Of a stretch of 64,000 bases of DNA, positions 26,915 to 39,100 are shown piece by piece (the stretch's first letter is position 1; each line of letters begins with the position of its first letter). The position numbers and the translations under genes are program-made. The stretch is from PLGF01 sp052139695. Its GTDB lineage: Bacteria > Verrucomicrobiota > Verrucomicrobiia > Limisphaerales > Palsa-1400. The notes beneath the pieces were generated by a model. It had not been told where the DNA came from and made no database searches. It saw only the letters and a list, made by a program, of their open reading frames with translations. The DNA lies in assembly GCA_052139695.1 (NCBI GenBank), contig JBKQWF010000310.1:10746-74745 (forward strand), written 5' to 3'.

Positions 26915-26943
26915 CTTTTATCACCTTGCCTAATACGCGTCAA
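26915..26943 (-). promoter_or_regulatory. Candidate promoter of the metF-hdr operon
   Basis: On the minus strand TTGACG (26938-26943) and TAAAAG (26915-26920) lie 17 bases apart, 25 bases ahead of the first ATG. The -35 is strong and the -10 is weak. The spacer and position fit a sigma70 promoter for the ten-gene operon. Confidence 0.45.
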
Positions 26944-26947
26944 AGTA

Positions 26948-26963
26948 AAATAAAGCTTTATTT
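26948..26963. promoter_or_regulatory. 16-bp perfect palindrome upstream of the metF-hdr operon
   Basis: AAATAAAGCTTTATTT reads the same on both strands and sits five bases upstream of the candidate -35. It is a plausible operator for a dimeric regulator; no regulator gene is adjacent. The rest of the gap to the giant gene (26964-27164) holds nothing I can support, and no clear terminator for the giant gene. Confidence 0.35.
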
Positions 26964-27164
26964 ATAGCGCCTTCCAGCGAGCCGCTTGGGATAAAGGGTT
27001 TGCTCCGCATCTCCTCATCTTCATGAACAACAATTTCCCTGTTTTGGCGTGGCCTAAATAGTGGAAACGGCCCCTGGGGTTGGGAGGTTGGGAGCAGTCC
27101 GCTGAAACGGTGACAGCCAGTTCCTGCCCCGGCGAGGCGAGAGCCGGTGCCAACAGCAACAGGG

Positions 27165-30100
27165 CTATACCTTGGCGCCGTTGACCGTGGTCACCGTCGA
27201 GGGGTTGGTGGACTTGACGGCAAGCGCGGACGCGCTGCTTAAATAAATGTTCAGGTTGGACAGTCCGGAGTAAGTGATGCCGCCGGAGCCCATCCCCAAC
27301 CCGGCGAGCTTATTGCTCGTGAGAGTGCCGGTCAGGGAAGCCGAACCGCCGCCGTCGTCCACATTCAAAATGCCGTAGCGATCGCCGTTGACCGTGAGAC
27401 CGCCCTGAATGCCCGTGAGCGTGCCGTTGGTCGCCGGGGCCAGGCTGCCCACGTTGATCACATCCGTGCCGCTTTGCATATTGATCGTCGTGGCAGAGGC
27501 GGTGCTGAGAATATTGACGGTATCGTTGCCGCCGCCGGTGTTGAGAGTGGTGACCGTGCCGGAGCTGGTCGAGGCGATCGTAAAGGCGTCCGCCGCGCTG
27601 CCCAAAGAGATGTTCAACGCAGTCAAGCCGCTGTAAACGATGCCGAAGGCATCCATCCCAAGGCCGCTCACCGTCGTGCCGGCCAATGTCCCAGTCGCTG
27701 CTGCCGTGCTGCCGGTATCATCAATATTCATCGTGCAATCGCCGTTGCCGCTCACCACGAGGTCACCTTGAATATTGTTGGTTGTTCCGCCCATCTGCGG
27801 CGCCTGGCTGCCGATGTTGACCACGTTCACCCCGCCCGGCGTGTTCACGTATGTGGCTGAACCGGCCGCGGTGCTTTGAATGTTGATCGTCTGATTGCCA
27901 CCAAGGACGTTGATCGTCGTCACCGTGCCCGAGTTGGTGGATGCCACCGTAAAGTTAGAATTTCCGCCGGCCAAGAACACGTTCACTCCCGCCAGCCCAG
28001 AATAGGTGATGCCCTGTTGCTGCGGTCCAGCGCCTGGTCCGCTCAACGTTTTGCTGGTCAGTGTGTTAAAGACAGGCCCTGGGGCGCCCTCGTCATAGAC
28101 ATTCATGATGTCTCTGCCGTTGCCGACAACCGTCAACGCTCCCTGCAGACCGTTATTTCCCGGGCCCTGCCAGCCCGAAGGAAGTCCGACATTAATGACA
28201 TCAGACGCGTTCGCCTGCGTGGTCACGGTGGTGGCGCTGTTGATGTTCTCTACGTTGATGGTGTTCACCCCACTGCCACCGTGGAGAGCCGTCACCGTGT
28301 TCGGGCTGGTTGAAGCGATGGCAAAGGTATTGTCGCCGCTGCCCAAGGAAATATTCAGCGCCGTAACGCCTTGGTAAGTGAGACCCGCCATTCCCAGTCC
28401 AGTCAGGCTGTTGTTGGTCAGCGTGCCGGCACTGGTTCCCGTGCTTCCTGTATCGTCCACATTGACCGTAATGTTGGCGCCGCGGTCGCCATCCACGGAC
28501 AAGGCCCCTTGGATGTTGTTGACAACCCCGCCAATGGCCGGCGCTAGCGAGCCGACGTTCACCACGGCGGCGCCGTTCTCAGCGGAGAAATTCGTGGGGC
28601 CGGCTGTGCTCTGAACATTGATCGTATTAATGCCCCCATAGCCTGAAACCGTGGTCGTGGTGACGGCGGAGGTGGAAGCGATGGTCAGAGTATTGGAGCC
28701 GCTGCCCAAAGAGAGCGTCAAGGTCCCCAAACCACTGTAAGCGATGCCGGAGGCGCCCATGCCAAAGCCGATCAAAGCCGTGCTGGTCAGCGTGCCGGTG
28801 TTAGTGGATGTGCTGGCCATGTCGCTCACATTCAGGGTGGTGGCGCTTCCGCCAGTGACCGTAAGCGGACCCTGGATGTAGTTAAGCACACCGTCATTGT
28901 TGTTCTGGGGCTGGCTGCTGACGTTGATGACAGTCTGGCTGTTCTGCGCGTTGATATAAGTGGGCGAGGCGGTGCTCTCGACGTTGATTACGTTGGTCTG
29001 GCTGCCAGCCGTCACCGTCGTAACCGTGCCGGGATTGGTCGAAACAATCGTCATTGAATTACCGGCCTGGTTGCTGAGCCAGATATTTAATGCCGCCATT
29101 CCCGAATAGGTGACCTCTTGGGATTGGGGGGCTGGTCCTTGGCTGAGCGTAGTGCTGGTCAGCGTATTAAAGGCGGGCTGCGGATTGCCGACTCCATAGA
29201 CGTTCAATGTGTCATTGCCATCGCCGGCCACCTTAACCAGTCCCTGGAGGCCGCCAGGTCCCGGACCTTGCCAGTTCGATGTGGTTCCGAGGTTAATAAC
29301 ATCTACGCCCGACAACGTAGTGACCGTGGTTGTGGTGCGGCCTTGTGTATTTGGAACATTCACGCTCGTGGCCGTCCCCGCGGCGACCGAGGAAACAGTG
29401 AACGTGTTCGAGCCGCTGCCCAAGGAGACATTCACCGCCGCCAAACCGCTGTAGGTGATCCCGGCCGCACCCATGCCTAAACCCGTCAAGGTGCTGCTCG
29501 TCAAAGTGCCCGTATTGGCACCCGTGCTGCCGGAGTCATCGACATTCAAGGTGACGCTGCCATCGCCCACCACGGTCACCGCGCCTTGGATGTTATTGAC
29601 AATTCCGCCTTCAGCCGGCGCCAAGGAACCAATGTTAATGACGTAGGAGCCCGCGCCGGCCGAGGTGGCGATGCTGTCAGAACCGGTAGCGCGCTGCAGA
29701 TTGATGCTGGTACTGGTATGCGGGGCTGTGGATTGAACGGTAATGCTGTTCGCGCCACTGCCCAGCCAGAGGTTCAACGCTGCCAAACCACCGTAGTTAA
29801 GGCCTGCCATCCCCAGCCCGTTCAGCGAACCGCCGCTCAGTGTGCCCGTATTGGCCGCCGTGCTGCCGGAGTCATCGACATTCAGTGTTGTGCTGCCATC
29901 GCCAATGACCGTCAGGGCGCCTTGGATGCTGGTGAGATTCCCTCCGCTGGCAGGGGCGGAGGAGGCGACGTCAATGACGTCGCTGGTGGCGCTGTCCTGG
30001 ACCGCGGTTGCTGTTCCGGCATGGGTGGAAAGGATGACAAAGGAGCTAATGCCGCCGCCCAGGAACACATTCAGAGCACTTAAGCCGCTGTAGCTAACGC

Positions 30101-33100
30101 CGTTTCCTTGGAAGTCGGTTCCGCTGAGAGTTGTGCTCGTCAAAGTGTCAACCCCGCGGCCCTGCGGCCCTGCGTCATAAACGTTGAGGGTCGTGTTGCC
30201 GTCTCCAACGATCACTGCGGATGGAATGTCGTCGTCCCAGCCATTGCTCAAGGACAACAAACCAAGGTTAATTGTATCGGTGCCGGACAAGGTCGTAATT
30301 GTGGCGGGGCCGTGGCCTTGGGAGGCCGGGATATTGATATTGGTCGCCGTTCCCGCCGCGGTGGATTTAACAGTAAAGGCGCCGTTCCCGCCCAGAGCGA
30401 TGTTCAGTGTGGACAAACCGGTGTAGCTAATGCCGGCAGGGCCCATTCCCAAGCCCGTCAATGCGGTGCTGGTCAGAGTGCCGGTCGCATTTCCGCTCTG
30501 GCCGGTGTCATCCACATTGAGCGTGGTGCTGCCATCACCCGCAACGGTGACCGCGCCTTGGATATTATTAAGAATCCCGCCGCTCGCGGGCGCTTGGGAG
30601 CCGATGTTGATAACGGCGCTGCCCCCCAGCGTGATGATACTGGTCGGCCCGCTGGTCCGCTGGATATTGATCGCCGTCGCTGCACCGGCTTGAGTGGACG
30701 AAACGGTCAAGGTGTTGGCGCCGCCGCCCAAGAACAGGTTTAGCGTCCCTAACTGGCTGTAGGTAATCCCCGCCGATCCCATCCCCAGTCCGGTCAGCGA
30801 ACTGTTGCCCAGCGTGCCGATATTGGTGGCGTTGCTGCCGGAGTCATCGACATTGACGGAATCGCTCCCGTCGCCAACGATTTTCAAGGCGCCTTGGATG
30901 CCGGTAAGGATCCCGCCGCTGGCAGGGGCCAAAGACCCGATGTTAAGGACATCTTGGGCGGCGCTATCGTAAATAGTCGTCGGCAGGCCGGCATGGGTTG
31001 AAAGCACGTTGAAGGTGTTCACGCCACTGCCCAGGAAGACGTTCAGGGCACTTAAGCCACTGTAGCTAACGCCATTTCCTTGGAAGTCCTTTCCGGTGAG
31101 AGCTGTGCTGGTGAGGGTGTCAACGCCACCCTGAGAGCCTGCGACATAAACGTTGAGGGTGGTGTTGCCGTCTCCAACGATCACCGCGGATTGGATGTTG
31201 TCGTTCCCGCCATTGGTCAAGGATAAAGAGCCAAGGCTAATTGTATCGGCACCGGTCAAGGTGGTGATCGTGGTTGGGCCGTGGCCTTGGGTAGTCGGAA
31301 TCTCGATATTAGTCGCCGTTCCCGCCGCGGTGGATTTAACAGTGAAGGTGTCGTTTCCGCCGCCTAGAGCAATGTTCAGTGTGGACAATTCGCTATAACT
31401 AATGCCGGCGGAGCCCATCCCGAAGCCGGTCAGCACTGTGCTCGTCAGAGTACCGGTCTTGCTTCCGTTCTCGCCAGTATCGTCCGCATTGAGCGTGGTG
31501 CTGCCATCGCCTACCACAGTGACCGCGCCCTGGATATTACCGAGAACTCCGCCGCTGGCCGGAGCCAGGGAGCCAACATTGACGGTGTCGGTTCCCGCGA
31601 GGGTGGTAATAATGGCCGCCCCGAACGTCGCTTGGACATTAATGCTGGTCGCCGTTCCGGCATTGGTGGACTGAACCGTAAAGGTGTTCCGCCCGCTGCC
31701 CAGGTCAATGTTCAATGCGGCCAGGCCGCTGTAAGCAATGCCGCCGGTTCCCATCCCCAACCCGGTCAACGTGCTGCTGGTAAGCGTGCCAGTATTAGTC
31801 GCGGTGCTCCCCATGTCGAAGACGTTCAACGTGTCATTGCCATCTCCTTGGATCGTCAGAGGGCCCTGGATGCCATTGACAGTGCCGTTGTTGCCTGGCG
31901 GGCCGAAAGTGCCCACGTAAATAACATCATTACCCGATGGCGCGAGGATATTTGTCGGGCCGGCTGCGGTCTGGACATAGACGGTATCATTGCCCGTGCC
32001 GCAGAGGAGCGTCGTTACGGTTGTGGCGTTGGTGGACCCAATGTTAAACGCGTTCGCCCCGCTGCCCAAGGATATGTTCAAGGAGGAGAGGCCTCGGTAC
32101 AGGATGCCAGGTCCTCCCATATTCAAGCCAGTCAGTTGATTGTAAGTGAGCGTGCCTTGGTCTGCCGCCGCACTCCCCGTGTCGTCAACGTTGAGCGTGG
32201 TCGCGCCGTCGCCGATCACATTGATGGGGCCGCGGAGGTTATCCAAAATGCCGCCCGTGCCCGGCGCGTTCGACCCAATATTAACGAAATTCGTGCCCGA
32301 AAGCGTGGTGATGGTGGCCGGACCCTGAGTCCGCTGCAAATTGACATTCGTGACCGTTGCCGGATTGGTGGATGCCACGGTAAAGGTGTCTTGCCCCTGG
32401 CCCAAGGAGACGTTCAACAAGGCCAAACCGCTGTAGGTGATGCCGCCGGGACCCATGCTCAAACCAGTCAAGGTTGTGCTGGTGAGAGTGCCGTTACTCT
32501 GCCCGCAGTCGCCCGTGTCATCAACATTCAGCGTGTCGTGACCGCCGCCTGTCACAGCAATTGCGCCTTGGATATAAGCCGCAATCCCATTCTCGAGCGC
32601 CGGCGCGAGCGACCCGATGTTGACGACGTCGCTGCCGGCTTGAGTCACGATGTTCGTAGGTCCGGAAGTGGCCTGAATATTGATTGTGTCGTTGCCCATC
32701 CCGTCCCCGAGCGTCGTCACCGTCGAGTAGTAGGTGGACAGAATGTTGAACGTATTATTGCCGGAGCCCAGCGAAATGTTCAAGGCGGCCAAATCACTGT
32801 ACGCAATGCCAGCGGGCGCCATGTTCAAGCCCGTCAAGGTATTGTTGGTCAGCGTGCCAGTCTTGTTGCTGGTGCTTCCGGTATCATCCACGTTCAGCGT
32901 CGTGAGGCCATCGCCGACCACCGAGACCGGCGCCTGAATGGCATCGACAACCCCGCCACTGTAAGGCTCCAACGTTCCAATATTGACGTTATCCGCGCCC
33001 GACAGCGTAATAATCTTAGTCGAAGCGGCGTTTTGGCGCAGGCTAATGTTAGTCGTCGTAGCTGGATTCGTCGAAACCACGGTAAAGTTGTTGCCGCCAG

Positions 33101-36100
33101 AACTCAGGAAAACGTTCAACAACGTCAAGCCGCTATAGCTGATGCCAGCCGGGCCCATGTTCAATCCAGTCAAAGTGCTGCTCGTCAGCGTGCCGCGCTT
33201 GCCCAGCGGATTGCCACTGTCATCGACATTCATTATATCGAGGCCATCGCCCGCGACCACCACCGGGCCTTGGATATAATCCACAATCCCACCCAGCACG
33301 GGGGCTATCGAGCCAATGTTGATGTAATCAACGCCCGAGAGAGTGGTGATGGTCGTCGGGTCGCCTGCCGTATTCTTCTGCAGATTGATGTTCGTGTGAG
33401 TGGTTGGCCATGTGGAATCAACCGTAAAGGTGTTGCCGCCGCTGCCCAGGTACACGTTCAACAACGACAGCCCGCTGTAGTTGATGCCGCTATAAGTAGC
33501 GCCATTGCTAACGATCGGGGCTGTCACCATTCCCATGCCGGCCAAGGTGCTGTTGGTCAGGACGGCGCTCTTTGGTCCGGCGCTGCCGTTGTCAATGACG
33601 TTCAGCATGTCGTGGCCATCGCCAACCAGCACGATCGGACCCTGGATATTGTCCACGATTCCACCGAGGTTCGGCGATGATCTGCCGATGTTGATAGTGT
33701 TCTGGGTCTGGCCAGCCGCGCCGTCATTGGTCACTACGGTGTAAAGGGTGGGCCCGTTGGTTGAGGTGATGTTGAACGTGTTCACGCCATTGCCCAGGAA
33801 AATGTTCATCACCGACAGGCCGTGGTAGGTGATGCCTGCCGGGCCCATGCCAAGGCCAGTCAATGTGGTGTTGGTCAGCGTGCCGGTGTTGGCCATCGAA
33901 CTGCCAGTGTCATCGACATTCATGGTGTCATGGCCGTCAGCGTTGACCGTCAGCGCACCCTGGATAAGATTGACAATTCCGCCAGTCTGCGGGGCCAGGC
34001 TGCCGATGTTGATGGTATTGGGAAGGGCAGAAACGAGGTCGTTCAGAGTAGTGATGGTCGCGGAATAAGTGGACTGAATATTGAACGTGTTGGGGCCGCT
34101 CCCCAGGGAAATATTCAACGTTCCCAGCCCGGTGTACGTGATGCCCCCTGGTCCCATGCCCAAGCCATTCAACGTGCTGCTGGTCAGCGTGCCCGTGCTC
34201 TGCCCGGAACTGCCGGTATCATCCACATTCATCGTGTCGTCGCCGGCCCCGACGACAACCAAGGCGCCTTGGATGCCGGCAAGATCGCCGCCGGTCAATG
34301 GCGCCAAGGAGCCCACATTGACGGTGGTGTCGTTCCCAGTCCCATCGTAGAGCGTGGTCAGGGCGGTGGCGCTGGTGGACTGAACGTTGAACGTATTCTT
34401 TCCGGAACCAAGGTAGATATTCAGGTTAGTGACGGTGGACTCGTAGGCGATTGATCCGTTGGGCCCCATGGCGGAACCAGTCAGCAAGCCAGGAGCCGAA
34501 GCCGAGGCGCCGGTCAAAGTAAAGGTTTGGCTGCCGCTATCGTCCGTATCATAGATATTGGCCGTGACCACAAACGGAGGCGTGCCCACACCGGGCGGTG
34601 GCGAGAGGAGGCCAATAGTCAACGGACTATCGATGCCAGCCAGGCTGCCTTGGCTAAGAGGCGTGTTGGGACCGACCCCGATGTTGAAGGTGTCGTTGTA
34701 GTGGGGCGACGGCTGGGCTTGGACAAAAACTCCGGTGCCGCTGGCAAAAGTGCTGAAATCGCCCGCCAGCGGGGACTGGTTGATCAGGGAGGCAATATAG
34801 GCGGCCAATTCGTTCGGGCTGATCGGAATGCCCAGGGCATTGGCGTAGGCCAACTCGCCCTGATAGGTCAGTGTTATGCTGGCGGTCTGCTGATTCGGAA
34901 CTCCAAGAGTGAGAGTGACGTCTTGTGTAAGCTGCCCATTGGCGCTGACGTAAGCGGTCCCCAGAGTGAGAATCTGGGTCGGCGCTCCATTGAGATTCGG
35001 AACCGGGATTCCAGCCGGGAAATTCGGCAATCCGCCGCCGCCATAGGCTTGAATTGAGGTCAGGGTGCTGGAAACGCTTTGTATCCAGAACACATCATTG
35101 CCCGAGAGGCTCTCGATGATCAGATGCTTGATGTTGCTGTACTGAATGTCCAACCCCGCGCCCGTTATGGTGGTGCTGGTCACCGTAATGACGTCGTCGA
35201 GCACCGTGCCAAAGATAAAGAGAGACGTATCGCCCGAGCCGCCATTGATATCCACCAGGGAGTTCATGCGGTAATCGTAAACGGCGCTGGTGCTTACTCC
35301 GCCGTTCACATTGGTCACCTCGTTTTGTGACGCGACCAGCGAGGCAAACACGTAGAAATCGTCATTGCCTTGGTACCCATTGTTGTTTGCGGACAAGTCT
35401 CCGTTGAGATTGAGGGTCGCGCTGTTCCCGAACACATAGAAGTTATCATTGCCCGTGCCGCCGTTGATGGTCATGACCGCGTGCGAATCATACACGGCGA
35501 AATCATTATTCCCGTTGTCCCCGTTGATGACAATCGCCGGGCTTCCATTCGCAGCCGCCGCGAGCGCAAAGGTGTCGATGACCAGGAACGTGTTGCCGCC
35601 TTGGCCGGCCGTATCGTTCGGACCCGGGCCCGGTTGGGTGGAGGGCTGGCCTAAGGAGACGGTCATCGAATTAACGCCTGTAAAATTGAGCCGCAATTCG
35701 ACGGAGATGGAAGACGAGCTGGGCAGGGATACGTAAAACTCCAAGAAAGCGGGATTGAGTTCGACGTTCCTGACCTGAGTGTCGCCGCTGTCATCAATGT
35801 TCATCGAGTCCTGGCCGGACCCGGTGATGTTAATAGTGTCGGTGACGGTGGCAGTCAGGCTGGCGCTGCCCAAGAGGTTGTCAACGGTGCTGCCGGTGTT
35901 CGTGACATCCCCGCTGCCATCGGCTGCCTCGACTGCCGCCAGCGCGGCCGCGCTCCCCACTGCCAGATGATTCGCCCCGTTACCCAGGTTGAGATTGGTC
36001 ACCGTCGCCGGGTTATTGCCTTGCAGGTAGAAGTCATTGCCACCGCCGCCCAGGGAGATGTTCAACGTGGCAAGGCCGCTGTAAGTGATCCCGGCCATAT

Positions 36101-39100
36101 CCAGCCCGGTCAACGTATCGGCGGTCAGGGTCCCGGTCCTGGGGGCCGTGGTGCCGGCATCATCCACGTTCATCACATCGTTGCCGCCGCCAATTACCGT
36201 CAAAGCGCCTTGGATGCCATCGACATTCCCGCCAGTGCTGGGCGCCACGCTGCCGACGTTAATCGTGTCCGTGGCGTTCTCCGTATTCACAGTAGTCACC
36301 GCGGAAGTGCTTTGGACGTTGACCGTGTCATGGCCACTCCCCAGCAACAGGTTCAGCGTGGCAATTCCCGCGTAATGGATCACGGCCACAGGACCCAGGC
36401 CGAAGCCGCTGACCTGCGCGTTGGTGATCGTGCCAGAACGCCCGATTGTGTCCTCCGTGTCGTCAAGGTTCAGCACGTCCTGGCCGGTGCCGGCCACAGT
36501 AAGAGTGGCTTCGATTTCCGCCAGGTTCCCGGCTGTGAGCGGTGTCTCGCCCGCCGTGCTGCCGACATTGATCGTGTTGGCGCCGCTCGTCGTTGTCACC
36601 GTCGTGGGTCCGTTGAGCGCACGAATATCGACGGTGTCGGCGGCGTTGGTGGTCAGATGGTTGGCAGTCCCGACCGCCGTGGTAACAATGGTGAAGGTGC
36701 TGACCCCGTCTCCAAGGTAGATGTTCAGGTTCGAGAGTTTGGAGTAGGTGATCCCGCTGCCTCCCATCCCCAGGCCGGTGAGCGTGCTGGCGGTCAGCAC
36801 ATCCGTTTGGGAGGCTTGATCACCCGTGTCATACACGTTGAGAGTGTCCTGGCCGTTGCCTTTAATGCTCAAAGCCCCGGCAATGCCGCTGGCAACGCCG
36901 GTCGTGGCCGGAACGGTGCTGCCAACATTAATAACGTTATTAATGCCGAAGGTCTGGAGGACCGTGCTGGTGGCCGCGTCGGTGGCCTGAAGATCGAAAG
37001 TCAGAGCTGAGGCTCCGCCATCGATCCCCAGAATGGCAATTTCGTGGTAGTTAACGCTCTGGGACCCGACATCGATGAGATCAGCGGTGAGGGTCACCGT
37101 CTGGCCAGCGGTAACGTTGAGAACATCGGAAGAGATGCTGGCCGAGTCAGAGACGTTGTAAACTCCATTTGTCGCCCCGCTGAGGATCAGGTTAAAGATG
37201 TTCTTGCCGCTCACGCCGTTCAAGGTGGCGTTGCCGCTCCAATTGCTGACGGTAAAGGTATCCGCGCCCGAGCCGCCGGTCAGGACGGCGTTTTGGATGC
37301 CGCTCAGGGCCAGGTTCCCGGCATTGGAACGGCTGAACTGCGTGTTGGTGAGCGCAAAGTTGGTGTTGTCCGTCGCATATAGCGTATTGCTGCTTCCATT
37401 GGGCCCAGTGAGGGAACCGTTGCCCGTCCAGGCCGATACCGTGAAGGAATTGGTCCCGTTTCCACCCGTGAGATTGGCCGTCTGGATGTCGGAGAAGGAA
37501 ACAGCGGGAATAGTGCTTTGACCAATGGTTGCCGTTAACTGGCTCTCGGTTAAAACATAAGAGACCGCGCTGGTTGTGGCCCCAGGATTGACGTCCAGCG
37601 TATTGTTGTTCCCGCTGGCGTTAATCTGGGTCGAGCCCGTCCAGCCTGACAGGGTAATGGTATTTCCAGCGGAAACGGTGGAGGTGGGCGTCGTGAGCGT
37701 GACGGAATCGACTCCGCTGCATGTCAGGCTAAAGCTGCCATACTGAATGCCGCTGTTAGTGACAAGGTAGCTGGAATAGCCCGCCAACTGGACTGAGAAA
37801 TTGTCGGAGGGGGCAAGAACGCTCGATCCGCCCTTGCTGGAAAACGGCGAGCCAACAGCGTTTAAGCCGCCGATATACACACCGCCTCCCGTGCCTCCGT
37901 GAACGATATTGCCGCCGGTCCCCTCGTCGGTGATGGTCGAAAAAACGCTGCCGGTATAGATGGTGTTGTCTCCGCCGCCGGTAATCGTCACGTTGGTTTG
38001 CTTATCGGAGGTGATGGTGTTGTTCCCACCGCCCGCGATCGTCACGCTGGCGTTGCCGGTTGCCGTCAGGGTGCTGGCACCGTTGCCTTGAATGGAAAGC
38101 ACGGCGTTCCCACCGGTTGTGATGGTGTCGCCGGCATTGCCAGTCACCGTAACATTGACCGAGCCGCCGGAGATAGTGTTGTGGCCGCTGCCTTGATCCG
38201 AAACGGTGCTGCTGCCTGTCGCGCTGAGGGTGTTATTGCCGCTGCCTTGGACGGTGGCATTGAGAGCCCCGTAGCTGGTAACGGAGTTGTTCCCGCCTTG
38301 AACAGTAATCCCCGCCGTCCCGCCGCCCGTGCTAATGGTGTTGTTGCCGCCGCCCAAGGTCATGGTCACCGCGACGTTAATCGCGTTGGGAATGGTTATG
38401 GTGTCATTCCCGCCCAGCGTATTATAAACCCAAATGCTGCCGACATTGGAATAATCCTGCGTATAAGTGGAGCTGGTGTCGGTGGCAGTGTTGTAAACGG
38501 TGGCGGTGATGCTGACATTATCGGTGGCGCCATTGTTGCTCAGCAACGACAATGTATAGTTCTCGGAACTTTGGGCGGGATAGTACTGGCCCCGGTTGCC
38601 GACGCTCTGGCCCACATTTAACACCAATTGTGATCCGGACTGCGAGGCCAGCACCGGCGGCTGCGTCTGCGCCGAAATGGCATTGGAAGGCGGTGAAGCC
38701 AACTGGCCAAGGTCAAAAGTATGGTGGTAGGTGACATATTCCTTTGGCCACGGCCAGACCTCAATTCTCACCGACAGCGCCAAGGACAAGTCGCCGCTGT
38801 TGTCCGCCACCGTAGCGCTGACGCCCAAGCCTATCCCAAAGATGTAAGCCGAGCCGCTGATCGTGACGGAAAAGCCGTAGTCAGCGGAGTTGATATACCA
38901 AACGGAAAGACTGAGCGAAGCGCTGATGCCAAAAAAGTCGTCGCCAATGCTAAAGCCAGCCGTGGCGGTAAAGCTGAAGGCCATCCCGCTCACATTGATG
39001 GTCTGTCCACCCACGTTGAATGGCCCGCTGCCGATGCAGAGGAAACCGGACACCGAAAGCGTGACAATGCCGAAGAAGCTCAGGGACAACGGGTCGCTGG

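Noticed and set aside
26962..27159. 65-codon minus-strand frame just after the giant gene, starting at TTG
   Set aside because: Rare start, no ribosome site, no recognisable sequence; it probably reflects the untranslated region.
31632..33680. 682-codon open frame on the plus strand inside the giant gene, with many similar shorter ones from 27.4 to 54.6 kb
   Set aside because: They lie opposite the repeat array, recur with its period and encode basic, low-complexity sequence without family signatures. They follow from the repeated codon pattern of the giant gene.
27180..34600. Periodic repeats that might suggest a CRISPR array or satellite DNA
   Set aside because: Periods are about 327 bp and in frame, and every copy is coding; there is no short identical repeat with unique spacers.
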